Notes: generated by a model from the sequence alone, not told the origin. Positions 1 through 5,819 are shown, counted from the stretch's first letter. The stretch: 6,720 bases of DNA from JBMNRY01 sp050944915 (GCA_050944915.1 JBMNRY010000101.1:1-6720), one strand, 5' to 3'. A program made the numbers and translations.

Positions 1-244
1 CCATGTTCAAGTTCAATTGAAAGACCGAGTCGAGGAAATCCATGGTCGGCGGGCTGTATTTCTTCACCCGATAAACTTCCACTCCCTGCTCTGTCCGATG
101 GTAAGGACTTTGTCCATCATCACCGGTGACCACGACGACCTCATGTCCCTCCCGAACCAACCCCTGGGATAGGGCATGGACATGGCGGGCCAAGCCGCCG
201 ATCACCCGGGGTGGATATTCCCAGGTCAGCATTAGAATTTTCAA
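1..244 (-). CDS. GT-B glycosyltransferase, starch/glycogen-synthase-like N-terminal part (partial)
   Basis: This is the first 81 codons of a gene that runs off the left end of the window. The product starts MKILMLTWEYPPRVIGGLAR, followed by HVHALSQGLVREGHEVVVVT. That is the first Rossmann strand, the glycine-rich sugar-nucleotide loop (here VIGGLARH, like the KVGGL loop of glycogen synthases) and the second strand of the starch-synthase catalytic N-domain found in GT4/GT5 enzymes. Such enzymes move a sugar from a nucleotide donor to a glycan in the cytoplasm; donor and acceptor cannot be told from this part. The start is a TTG at 242-244 (reverse strand), chosen because AGGAGG lies 10 nt upstream and the residues from there fit the family; an in-frame ATG four codons later would remove the first strand. 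The family is clear, the specific function is not. Confidence 0.85.
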   Translation of the reverse strand, partial: MKILMLTWEYPPRVIGGLARHVHALSQGLVREGHEVVVVTGDDGQSPYHRTEQGVEVYRVKKYSPPTMDFLDSVFQLNLNM

Positions 245-254
245 TCGATGATAA

Positions 255-260
255 CCTCCT
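255..260 (-). promoter_or_regulatory. Ribosome binding site of the glycosyltransferase gene
   Basis: The minus strand reads AGGAGG, a full Shine-Dalgarno match, 10 nt before the TTG codon. It supports the non-ATG start. I found no convincing -35/-10 pair for this gene upstream. A perfect inverted repeat, TTGATA-AG-TATCAA on the minus strand, lies at 342-355 about 100 nt before the start and could be an operator, but nothing else supports that. Confidence 0.7.
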
Positions 261-412
261 TTTGTCCCATCCTGTTCTAGACCACAGCCATGGAGATGCC
301 GCTAAATTGATCATGTTTTAACAGGCCCACGTGGTAGCCCCTTGATACTTATCAACCGAAGGCTTAATCTAAAGAAGAGTCGAACTAGCCGTGACAGGTG
401 GCAAATCTCCTT

Positions 413-495
413 CCCCAAAACCCCTAACCCCCCTTTAGGAAGAATGGCTTTTGGGCACCCAACATCCCTAGGCATACCCTAAAGGAGGGGTTTGG
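413..495. repeat. Imperfect inverted repeat with CCTTTAGG / CCTAAAGG arms
   Basis: The left arm (413-439, rich in CCCC and AAAACCCC) and the right arm (478-495, CCTAAAGGAGGGGTTTGG) are reverse complements apart from a short insertion of about seven bases in the left arm. The inner eight bases, 432-439 and 478-485, match perfectly around a 38-nt loop. C-rich palindromes of this type are seen as dispersed REP-like elements in several bacterial phyla. No T tract follows on the + strand, so this is not an obvious terminator. The 10-mers CCCTTTAGGA and CCCTAAAGGA at its core occur again in the terminator at 2525-2546. Confidence 0.45.
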
Positions 496-716
496 ATCAT
501 GAAGTTTCCCCCGATGATTTCCATCGACAAACCCCCGTATCTTTGCCGCTGGCCGACCGTTATCTTAGGGCCTAGGATTACGGACAGCTATCCCAAATCC
601 GCCGGAAGCTGCGGAAACTCTTTCGCCATCCCCGCTTGACCGTGCCGATAGAATCCTCTCCCTTCCATCATTAGGTTAACCAGCTTGCCTGGGGGATATA
701 ACCAATTGAGCGTTAT

Positions 717-744
717 TTGACTTCCCCAGCCCCTATGATATAAT
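717..744 (+). promoter_or_regulatory. Housekeeping-type promoter with extended -10 for the MATE gene
   Basis: TTGACT (717-722) and TATAAT (739-744) are separated by 16 bp, and TG at 736-737 gives a TGnTATAAT extended -10. The match to the vegetative sigma-70/SigA consensus is near perfect and is the best in the window. Transcription should begin near 751, leaving an untranslated leader of about 120 nt before the start codon at 873. Confidence 0.85.
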
Positions 745-872
745 CAACGGGGAATTAAATAGCATAGCTTGCTACCTTGCCGCCGGGTAAGGTAGTTACA
801 AAGCGTTCGGATTTCATACCGGTAGGCCTTAGGAGGTATGAAGTTGCGGGCGCCTTTTTTATGGAGGTAGCG
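745..872 (+). promoter_or_regulatory. Structured mRNA leader of the MATE gene
   Basis: The leader holds two good hairpins. The first, 772-795, has a 10-bp stem (CTACCTTGCC with GGGTAAGGTAG, one G-T pair) closed by a GCCG tetraloop. The second, 813-842, pairs TTCATACC with GGTATGAA over 8 bp, with a 14-nt loop. A run of six T (855-860) follows, then the ribosome site GGAGG at 863-867. The T run is not directly preceded by a strong stem, so a simple terminator is not evident. I compared it from memory with yybP-ykoY, guanidine, c-di-GMP, fluoride and preQ1 riboswitches and saw no match. Regulation through this leader is inferred from the structure and its place before a drug-efflux gene. Confidence 0.45.
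838..870 (+). CDS. Possible leader peptide before the MATE gene
   Basis: This short open frame encodes MKLRAPFLWR and stops two bases before the MATE start codon. AGGAGG at 831-836 lies only 1 nt from its ATG, but 7 nt from an in-frame TTG at 844, which would give an 8-residue product. Both the AGGAGG and the start lie in or beside hairpin 813-842. Short peptides that stall ribosomes control several resistance and efflux genes in Gram-positive bacteria, and the K-L-R here matches the +X+ macrolide arrest motif known from Erm leader peptides. The frame could equally be chance, so confidence is low. Confidence 0.2.
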   Translation: MKLRAPFLWR

Positions 873-2204
873 ATGAAGCAAGATTTGCGGAAGGAGTTTT
901 TCCATTACGTCAGTCTCAATGTCTTAGGTATGATCGGTCTATCTTGTTACATCCTCGCTGATACCTTTTTCATCGCCCAGGCTTTAGGGCCCACGGGCTT
1001 AGCGGCCCTTAACCTATCCATTTCCATTTACAGCGTGATCCATGCCATGGGATTGATGATCGGCATCGGCGGCGCGACGAAATTTAACATCCTCTACTCC
1101 CAAGGGGATCAGACCGGGGCCCAGGAGATTTTTACCCAAGCCCTGAAGGGAGCCTTCCTCTTGGGAAGTTTTTTCTTCCTGGCAGGCCTTTTGACTTCCC
1201 GGCCCTTAAGCATTCTCTTGGGAGCCGATGGGGAAACCATGGCCATGACCAATACTTATTTGAAAACAATCCTCATTTTTGCCCCTTGTTTTCTGGTCAA
1301 TAACGTGTTTTTGGCCTTTATCCGCAATGATGGTAATCCCAATTTGGCTCTGGCCGCGATGTTGACCGGTAGTATCGGCAATATTATCTTGGATTACATT
1401 TTTATGTTCGCCTTAGGTATGGGAATGTTCGGAGCCGCCTTGGCCACTTGTCTAGCTCCCGTCATGAGTATCCTTGTCCTTTTCAGACATTTCCAAGGTC
1501 CCAGCAACTGCCGCTGGCGGGGAAGCCCCTGGCGCCTCAATCAGCTGCTGGAGATAGGCGGGTTGGGATTAGCGTCCTTTATCACCGAGCTTTCCTCGGG
1601 AGTAACCCTCATCGTCTTTAACTTGACTATCCTGAAGATCGCCGGCAATGTGGGGGTCGCGGCCTACGGGATTGTGGCCAATTTGGCCCTGGTTGCCCTA
1701 GCCACCTTCACCGGTGTGGCCCAAGGCCTGCAGCCCTTGGCCAGTCGTAATCATGCCCTTGGTGATACTAAAGCCCTGTCGAAGACCCTTCAATACGGGC
1801 TGTTTTCGGCCCTAGCCCTCGCGGTGGGGATCTATTTGGTAACCCGGGGCTTTACCGAGGGCATCGTCAGGGCCTTCAACAGCCAAGGGGATCCCCTCCT
1901 GGCCCGTTTGGCTAAAGAGGGATTGACCATCTATTTCGCCGGTTTCTTCTGGGCCGGGGTGAACATCGTCCTGGCCGGCTTTTACAGCGCTACTGAAAGG
2001 ATTAGGCCGTCCTTTTGGGTATCCATCACCAGGGGCGGCCTGGCCATCATCCCCCTGGTCCTCCTTTTGTCCCAATGGTTAGGTATGGCCGGTGTTTGGC
2101 TCTCTTTCCCGTTGGCCGAAGGACTGACCTCTCTCATCGGCTTAGGTCCCTTGCTGAGGATGAGGGCTGCCCGACTCGCGGCGGAGGGTCAAAGTATGGG
2201 TTAA
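873..2204 (+). CDS. MATE family multidrug/cation antiporter (MepA-like)
   Basis: This is a 443-residue inner-membrane protein of the MATE family, which expels drugs and other organic cations in exchange for Na+ or H+. Its length fits (MepA is about 450). It shows the two-bundle, 12-helix pattern: the ADTFFIAQALGPTGLAALN motif near residues 29-47, GIGGATK near 64-70, and RNDGNPNLAL (151-160) followed by GNIILDYIFMFALGMGMFGA (169-188), all typical of MepA-type transporters. The second half opens near residue 225 and carries GVAQGLQPLASRN (281-293). The start at 873 is chosen over an in-frame TTG at 777 because GGAGG sits 5 nt before it and the first transmembrane region begins soon after; the extra upstream residues are charged and unlike the family. 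It stands alone behind its own promoter and leader. The substrate is unknown. Confidence 0.93.
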   Translation: MKQDLRKEFFHYVSLNVLGMIGLSCYILADTFFIAQALGPTGLAALNLSISIYSVIHAMGLMIGIGGATKFNILYSQGDQTGAQEIFTQALKGAFLLGSFFFLAGLLTSRPLSILLGADGETMAMTNTYLKTILIFAPCFLVNNVFLAFIRNDGNPNLALAAMLTGSIGNIILDYIFMFALGMGMFGAALATCLAPVMSILVLFRHFQGPSNCRWRGSPWRLNQLLEIGGLGLASFITELSSGVTLIVFNLTILKIAGNVGVAAYGIVANLALVALATFTGVAQGLQPLASRNHALGDTKALSKTLQYGLFSALALAVGIYLVTRGFTEGIVRAFNSQGDPLLARLAKEGLTIYFAGFFWAGVNIVLAGFYSATERIRPSFWVSITRGGLAIIPLVLLLSQWLGMAGVWLSFPLAEGLTSLIGLGPLLRMRAARLAAEGQSMG

Positions 2205-2236
2205 AAAGAAAGGCACCCAGAGTAATCTGGGTGCCT
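2203..2236. terminator. Shared terminator between the convergent MATE and winged-helix genes
   Basis: AGGCACCCAGA (2211-2221) and TCTGGGTGCCT (2226-2236) form a perfect 11-bp stem with a GTAA loop. On the minus strand the stem is followed by CTTTCTTTTTAA, a good T tract, so it is a strong terminator for the winged-helix gene, whose stop lies 16 nt upstream. On the + strand the tail (GCCTATTT) is poorer, so termination of the MATE transcript may be partial. The minus-strand tail overlaps the MATE stop codon. Confidence 0.88.
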
Positions 2237-2252
2237 GCCTATTTATCCAACC

Positions 2253-2432
2253 CTATTTGTTAATCTCCCAAAAACAACGTTTGGGGGAGACGATCTTTCC
2301 TTCCTTTTTCAACTTGGCCATAGCCTTGTCCACTTCCTTACGGTCGAGACCCGTTCCTTCGGCGACGGCGCCAGCCCGAAGGGGTTCTTCCGCCTGCTCG
2401 AAAAACTCCAAGACCTTCTGGTAGTTATCCAT
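2253..2432 (-). CDS. Very small winged-helix DNA-binding protein
   Basis: This gene encodes 59 residues: it begins MDNYQKVLEFFEQAEEPLRA, continues through GAVAEGTGLDRKEVDKAMAK and LKKEGKIVSP, and ends KRCFWEINK. The pattern is helix 1, then a helix-turn-helix (AGAVAEGTGLDRKEVDKAMAKLKKEGKI, about residues 20-47), then a short wing with SPKRC. It resembles the roughly 55-65-residue stand-alone winged-helix proteins with a KxGKIxSPKRC ending that I recall from clostridia and methanogens; the family assignment is from memory. It is probably a cytoplasmic transcription regulator acting as a dimer. The ATG at 2430-2432 is preceded by AAGGAAGG. The gene has its own promoter with a palindrome inside it and its own terminator, so self-control is plausible. 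Control of the convergent MATE gene is possible, but no similar palindrome is seen there. Confidence 0.8.
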   Translation of the reverse strand: MDNYQKVLEFFEQAEEPLRAGAVAEGTGLDRKEVDKAMAKLKKEGKIVSPKRCFWEINK

Positions 2433-2465
2433 GGTATCCTTCCTTTCTCCAACATCGTGGTGTAA

Positions 2466-2494
2466 ATTATAACCTATTAGGTTTGTTTAGTCCA
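2466..2494 (-). promoter_or_regulatory. Promoter of the winged-helix gene
   Basis: On the minus strand TGGACT (2489-2494) and TATAAT (2466-2471) are separated by 17 bp. The -10 is perfect and the -35 matches four of six consensus bases. It lies 34 bases before the start codon and just downstream of the flavoprotein terminator, so the small gene is transcribed on its own. Confidence 0.7.
2471..2483. promoter_or_regulatory. Likely operator: palindrome AACCTA-T-TAGGTT between -35 and -10
   Basis: This is a perfect inverted repeat of 6-bp arms around one central base. It touches the -10 and fills most of the spacer of the winged-helix promoter. A protein bound here would block RNA polymerase, which is the usual layout for self-repressing small regulators. 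That the binder is the winged-helix protein itself is inference. Confidence 0.5.
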
Positions 2495-2508
2495 GATGGC
2501 CCCTGAAT

Positions 2509-2556
2509 AAAAAAAGCAGGCCTACCCTTTAGGATGCCCTAAAGGATGGGCCTGCT
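2509..2556 (-). terminator. Strong intrinsic terminator of flavoprotein gene 1
   Basis: A long two-part stem is formed by AGCAGGCC (2515-2522) with GGCCTGCT (2549-2556) and by CCTTTAGG (2526-2533) with CCTAAAGG (2538-2545), with a small internal loop between and an ATGC loop. Read on the minus strand it ends in seven T. It begins 16 nt after the stop codon of the flavoprotein and separates it from the winged-helix gene. Confidence 0.93.
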
Positions 2557-2572
2557 GATGGAAAATCAATGG

Positions 2573-3997
2573 TTAGTCGGCGAGTACCGATTGACCAGCG
2601 ATGCGACCGAAGACTACAGCCTTACCGACGGCTGTTCCCGTCATATAGCCGGCACCGTGGAGACCACCGGTAACTTCACCAGCAGCATACAAGCCGGGGA
2701 TAACTTCGCCGTAAACATCGATGACCCGAGCGGCACTGTCGATGAGGATACCGCCGTAGGTACCGAAGATAACTCCCGTGGAGGGGAAGGCGTAGAAGGG
2801 ACCTTCGTTGATCTTAACAGGAGTTCCCGAACCAGCATTGAGGGAAGTCCGACCGAAATCGGGCTCGATACCCTGCTCAACGTGGTTGTTATACCGGGCG
2901 ACCGTTGCCTCGAGATTTTCGGCAGGAACATCGATCAGAGCAGCCAATTCTTCTAAGGTATCAGCTTTATAAACCATGCCCTTGGCTTCTAAGTCGCGCA
3001 GGGGTGTCAAAGGATCCTTCATGGCTTCAGCTCTAATCTTTTCATCCCAAATCTGGTAAGCGATGGCACCAGGTTGGGCCAAAGCAGCGTCACCAACGGC
3101 CTTGTAGTTAATGGATTCGTCTACAAACCGTTCGCCATTTTGGTTAACGATGATGGCACCACTGTAGTAGGTCAAAGCCAAGTCGGCGATGGTCTTGCCT
3201 TCGGGGTGCATACCGAAGGTAGCCTTGATGTAGGGAGTATCATAAATATCGGCCCCTAAGTTCCAAGCCATCCGGAGACCGTCACCAGTACATCCGGCAC
3301 CAACCATACCCATGGCTCCAGCCATGACAGGAACGAACTTTTCCAATAGGCCTGCATCACGGCCGAAACCGCCGCTTGCTAAAACAACGCCCTTTCGAGC
3401 CAGATAGGTGATTTCTTGGCCGTCCTTCTCAGCCAGAACACCGACAACTTCCTTAGTCCCTGGTTTGGTCAACAGCTGAACAGCGGTGGTGTTTTTCTGG
3501 ATGTCAACACCTTTGCTTTCAGCGGAAGCCGCCAAAGCGTTGATGAATTGAACGGTATTCACATAGTGGGCCCGGGCTACGCTCATCCCGCCCCCTTGAC
3601 CGACGTCGACGAACTCAACCCCTTGGTCCACGAGCCAATAGTAGGTGGCCAATTGTTCGTCAATATAGGTTTGTACCAATGCGGGGATGTTCTTGTTGCG
3701 ACCTTCCCGCAACATTTCTTCGTAGTAGAGTTCATTGGAGTCGACGATGCCCCGTTCTTTTTGGAGGTCGGTTCCGGCAAAGGAGATGGCACCACCGGAT
3801 AAAATGGTACTACCGCCTAAAAAGGGCATTTTCTCCAGAAGAATGACGCTTGCTCCTCCTTCGGCAGCAGCGTTAGCTGCGCTCAGGCCTGCTCCTCCGC
3901 CGCCAATGACGACGACGTCGACTTCTACCGTTTGAGCGCTAACGAGGGTAGAAAGACATAGAACAAGAATGCTTAGTAAAACTAGGGTTCTTTTCAT
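2573..3997 (-). CDS. Exported FAD-dependent flavoprotein, fumarate-reductase/flavocytochrome c FAD-domain family (paralog 1)
   Basis: This 474-residue protein has a Sec-type signal peptide, MKRTLVLLSILVLCLSTLVS followed by AQ, with likely cleavage after VSA at residue 21; it has no twin-arginine motif and no lipobox cysteine. The FAD-binding fold begins with VDVVVIGGGGAGLSAANAA (GxGxxG at 32-37) and ELEK-type ILLEKMPFLGGST (52-64), continues with LASGGFG (206-212) and NGERFVDES (287-295), and ends with GLYAAGEVTGGLHG (435-448) and VVFGRIAG. This is the flavoprotein family of soluble fumarate reductases, urocanate reductases and 3-ketosteroid dehydrogenases. By motif alignment from memory, the catalytic Arg402, His504 and Arg544 of Shewanella fumarate reductase fall at Tyr298, Gly412 and Tyr451 here, so fumarate reduction is unlikely. 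No haem CxxCH or FMN-binding domain is present. AGGAGG lies 9 nt before the ATG. It is divergent from its paralog at 4258-5691. The substrate is unknown. Confidence 0.88.
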   Translation of the reverse strand: MKRTLVLLSILVLCLSTLVSAQTVEVDVVVIGGGGAGLSAANAAAEGGASVILLEKMPFLGGSTILSGGAISFAGTDLQKERGIVDSNELYYEEMLREGRNKNIPALVQTYIDEQLATYYWLVDQGVEFVDVGQGGGMSVARAHYVNTVQFINALAASAESKGVDIQKNTTAVQLLTKPGTKEVVGVLAEKDGQEITYLARKGVVLASGGFGRDAGLLEKFVPVMAGAMGMVGAGCTGDGLRMAWNLGADIYDTPYIKATFGMHPEGKTIADLALTYYSGAIIVNQNGERFVDESINYKAVGDAALAQPGAIAYQIWDEKIRAEAMKDPLTPLRDLEAKGMVYKADTLEELAALIDVPAENLEATVARYNNHVEQGIEPDFGRTSLNAGSGTPVKINEGPFYAFPSTGVIFGTYGGILIDSAARVIDVYGEVIPGLYAAGEVTGGLHGAGYMTGTAVGKAVVFGRIAGQSVLAD

Positions 3998-4257
3998 TGA
4001 AGGTTCCCTCCTGAAAATATTATTGTGCGCACTTTCACTAATTCGACGTAGCTAGCAATTCTCCTGCACCTTGAATGACATTCTTTCCTAAACCTCGTAC
4101 CCTTCTTTCCCGTGTCCTCGGTTCGGGATGATTTCCTCGTTGAATCAATTAGGCAAAATTTCCCTTTTTAGGAAAATAACGGAGGAACTATGATTATAGA
4201 CTAGAATAGAGCCTGGGAATAGAACCACTATCACGGGAAAGGAGATGAAGGATCAAA
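3998..4257. promoter_or_regulatory. Divergent intergenic region between the two flavoprotein genes
   Basis: These 260 bases must hold the promoters of both flavoprotein genes. Visible are AGGAGG at 4007-4012 for the minus gene, AAAGGAG (4238-4244) and AAGGA (4248-4252) before the plus gene, an 8-bp palindrome GTGCGCAC at 4025-4032 close to the minus gene start, and an A/T-rich stretch 4186-4207. In that stretch TATGAT (4189-4194) and TAGAAT (4202-4207) could serve as -10 boxes for the plus gene, and ATTATA (4193-4198) reads TATAAT on the minus strand. None has a good -35, so both promoters may need an activator or use another sigma factor. I see no RNA gene or open frame here. Confidence 0.5.
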
Positions 4258-5691
4258 ATGAGGAACAAACTGTTGATGGTTATGGTAATGGTTTTGGCTC
4301 TAGCCAGCTTAGTCAACGCACAGGTAGTACAAAAAGTGGATGTAGTCGTGGTCGGTGGAGGCGGAGCCGGTTTACTGGCCGCCATCGCCGCTAGCGATGA
4401 AGGTGCCGATGTAGTAGTTTTGGAAAAAATGCCCTTTGTCGGCGGCGCAACCCTGATCTCCGGTGCGGTCAGTAGTGCTGCCGGTACCCGTGCTCAACTG
4501 GAGGCAGGATTGGAAGACTCGGCCGAACTATTCTTTCTCGATCTGATGCAAGGTGGCCAGTACACCAACGACGCCCGCCTAACTTGGATGATGGCCGAAC
4601 AAGGCGGTGCTGTCCTCGATTGGATGGAAGACTTGGGAGTCGGGTTAGCCCTCGATATCGTACCTCGAGTCGAACACCGGGTGCCCCGAGCCTTAGCCTG
4701 GGAAGGCGGTGGCGCCGGTCTGTTTAGAGCTCTAAGCCAAGCTTGTGCCGCCAGGGATATCCCCGTGTTGTTGCAAACTAGGGCTCTAGAACTGACCATG
4801 ACCGACGGACGGGTCGATGGGGTCGTCGCCGTGAATAAGGACGGCGAAGAAATCACCTTTAAAGCCCGGTACGTGATCCTGGCTACCGGTGGTTATGGTG
4901 CGAACATGGATATGCGTCCGGAAAAGGTAAAGGATGTCCTCTACTACGGTCCCGTTTCTTCCACCGGGGATGGTCACCGCATGGCGGAAGCTGTGGGAGC
5001 TAAACTCCATTCTATGGATAAGATGAAAGTCTATCCCCACGGTGTGGAGATTGCACCGACCATCGGTAAGTCCACCAGTCGGGGTAGCCGCATGGCTATC
5101 GCCCAAGGTGCCATCTTCGTCAACAACGCTGGGAAGCGGGTCATCGATGAAACCACCGATATGGTTTCTTTGAAGAACAAGACCCTTCAACAGCCTGATG
5201 GTCGGGTATTCCTCGTTATGGATGCCACCCAGTTCGAGATTTTCAAGACCTCCGATGCCGCTTGGAGCCTTGAAGAAATCGAAGGTTATCTCCAAGAGCC
5301 GGGAAGGATGGTCCGCAGCGATGATCTGGCTACCGCGGCCAAGGAAATGGGTATCGATCCCCAGGGCCTGCTGGCCACCGTCGAAGCTTACAACGACTAT
5401 GTCCGCCAAGGTCGCGATCCCGAATTCGGCCGGGGGGACTTGCCGGCACCCATCGCCCAAGGACCTTCCTACATCGTCGAACAAAAGCCTAGGACCGCGA
5501 CCACCCTGGGGGGCTTGAAAGTCACCTTGAACATGGAAGTCCTCGATGCCAAGGATCAACCGATTCCCGGGCTCTTGGCAGCAGGGGAAATAATCGCTGG
5601 AGCCCATGGCGAAGAATCGATGCCCGGTTGTGCTACCACCTGGGCCTTCGTCTCCGGTAAAATAGCCGGCGAATATGCTGCTAGGCAGTAA
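4258..5691 (+). CDS. Exported FAD-dependent flavoprotein, fumarate-reductase/flavocytochrome c FAD-domain family (paralog 2)
   Basis: This 477-residue protein has a signal peptide, MRNKLLMVMVMVLALASLVN followed by AQ, with likely cleavage after VNA at residue 21, and then an FAD domain with VDVVVVGGGGAGLLAAIAA (GxGxxG at 33-38), VVLEKMPFVGGATLISGAVS (53-72), LATGGYG (208-214), STGDGHRMAEAVGA (235-248) and, at the C-terminus, GLLAAGEIIAGAHG (438-451). It is a diverged paralog of the product of 2573-3997: the first 75 residues are very close, the substrate-capping middle part is not. The positions matching fumarate reductase Arg402, His504 and Arg544 appear to be Met302, Thr415 and Ser454, so the reaction is not fumarate reduction as known. 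There is no haem or FMN domain. It should act outside the cytoplasmic membrane. Redox partner and substrate are unknown. Start: the ATG at 4258 has AAGGA 5 nt upstream and the signal peptide follows at once. Confidence 0.88.
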   Translation: MRNKLLMVMVMVLALASLVNAQVVQKVDVVVVGGGGAGLLAAIAASDEGADVVVLEKMPFVGGATLISGAVSSAAGTRAQLEAGLEDSAELFFLDLMQGGQYTNDARLTWMMAEQGGAVLDWMEDLGVGLALDIVPRVEHRVPRALAWEGGGAGLFRALSQACAARDIPVLLQTRALELTMTDGRVDGVVAVNKDGEEITFKARYVILATGGYGANMDMRPEKVKDVLYYGPVSSTGDGHRMAEAVGAKLHSMDKMKVYPHGVEIAPTIGKSTSRGSRMAIAQGAIFVNNAGKRVIDETTDMVSLKNKTLQQPDGRVFLVMDATQFEIFKTSDAAWSLEEIEGYLQEPGRMVRSDDLATAAKEMGIDPQGLLATVEAYNDYVRQGRDPEFGRGDLPAPIAQGPSYIVEQKPRTATTLGGLKVTLNMEVLDAKDQPIPGLLAAGEIIAGAHGEESMPGCATTWAFVSGKIAGEYAARQ

Positions 5692-5716
5692 GGGCTCTTA
5701 ACGAACCTTAATCTAC

Positions 5717-5748
5717 ACAGGCATGTCAGAACTGACATGCCTGTTTTT
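5717..5748 (+). terminator. Intrinsic terminator of flavoprotein gene 2
   Basis: ACAGGCATGTCAG (5717-5729) and CTGACATGCCTGT (5732-5744) are perfect reverse complements with AA between them; in practice an 11-12-bp stem with a small loop. Five T follow (5744-5748). It starts 25 nt after the stop codon. Confidence 0.93.
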
Positions 5749-5807
5749 GTTCCCCATAACTTGGCGTTGTATCTCGGCTAGAAGGGTATGGACCCCGCTA
5801 ATTGAAT

Positions 5808-5819
5808 ATTAACGTTAAT
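5808..5819. promoter_or_regulatory. Palindrome ATTAACGTTAAT over the -35 box
   Basis: A perfect 12-bp palindrome covers the proposed -35 of the DUF4180 promoter. It has the size and position of a repressor operator. The binding protein is not known. Confidence 0.45.

Larger units (their letters stand above)
245..716. other. Intergenic stretch without a clear gene
   Basis: About 470 bases separate the glycosyltransferase start from the promoter of the MATE gene. They hold the glycosyltransferase ribosome site, the small palindrome at 342-355, the inverted repeat at 413-495, and no long open frame. One + frame from 525 to 674 reads like protein (including DYGQLSQIRRKLRKLFRHP) but is broken by TAG at 573-575 and has no obvious start, so it could be the remnant of a decayed gene. 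A second short frame, 499-639, encodes 46 proline-rich residues and has an AAGGAGG 10 nt upstream, but the protein resembles nothing I know. Neither is called as a gene. Confidence 0.5.

Noticed and set aside
342..355. TTGATA-AG-TATCAA (minus strand) as the -35 of a glycosyltransferase promoter
   Set aside because: No -10-like hexamer lies 16-18 bp downstream on the minus strand; only the palindrome itself can be noted.
499..639. 46-residue frame with AAGGAGG 10 nt upstream
   Set aside because: The product is proline-rich and resembles nothing known, and the apparent ribosome site is part of the inverted repeat at 478-495; not enough to call a gene.
777..872. In-frame TTG start at 777 adding 32 residues to the MATE protein
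   Set aside because: The added residues are unlike MATE N-termini, no ribosome site precedes the TTG, the codon lies inside a hairpin stem, and GGAGG plus ATG at 873 give a normal start.
2546..2956. 136-codon open frame on the plus strand
   Set aside because: It starts in the terminator stem and runs antisense to flavoprotein gene 1; a shadow frame.
2573..3997. Naming the flavoproteins as fumarate reductase subunit A or succinate dehydrogenase
   Set aside because: Catalytic arginines and histidine seem absent, the proteins are shorter than FrdA/SdhA and exported, and no iron-sulfur or membrane subunit genes are beside them.
4786..5607. 273-codon open frame on the minus strand
   Set aside because: It lies antisense within the flavoprotein gene 4258-5691, whose family motifs are clear; its own translation shows no recognisable domain.
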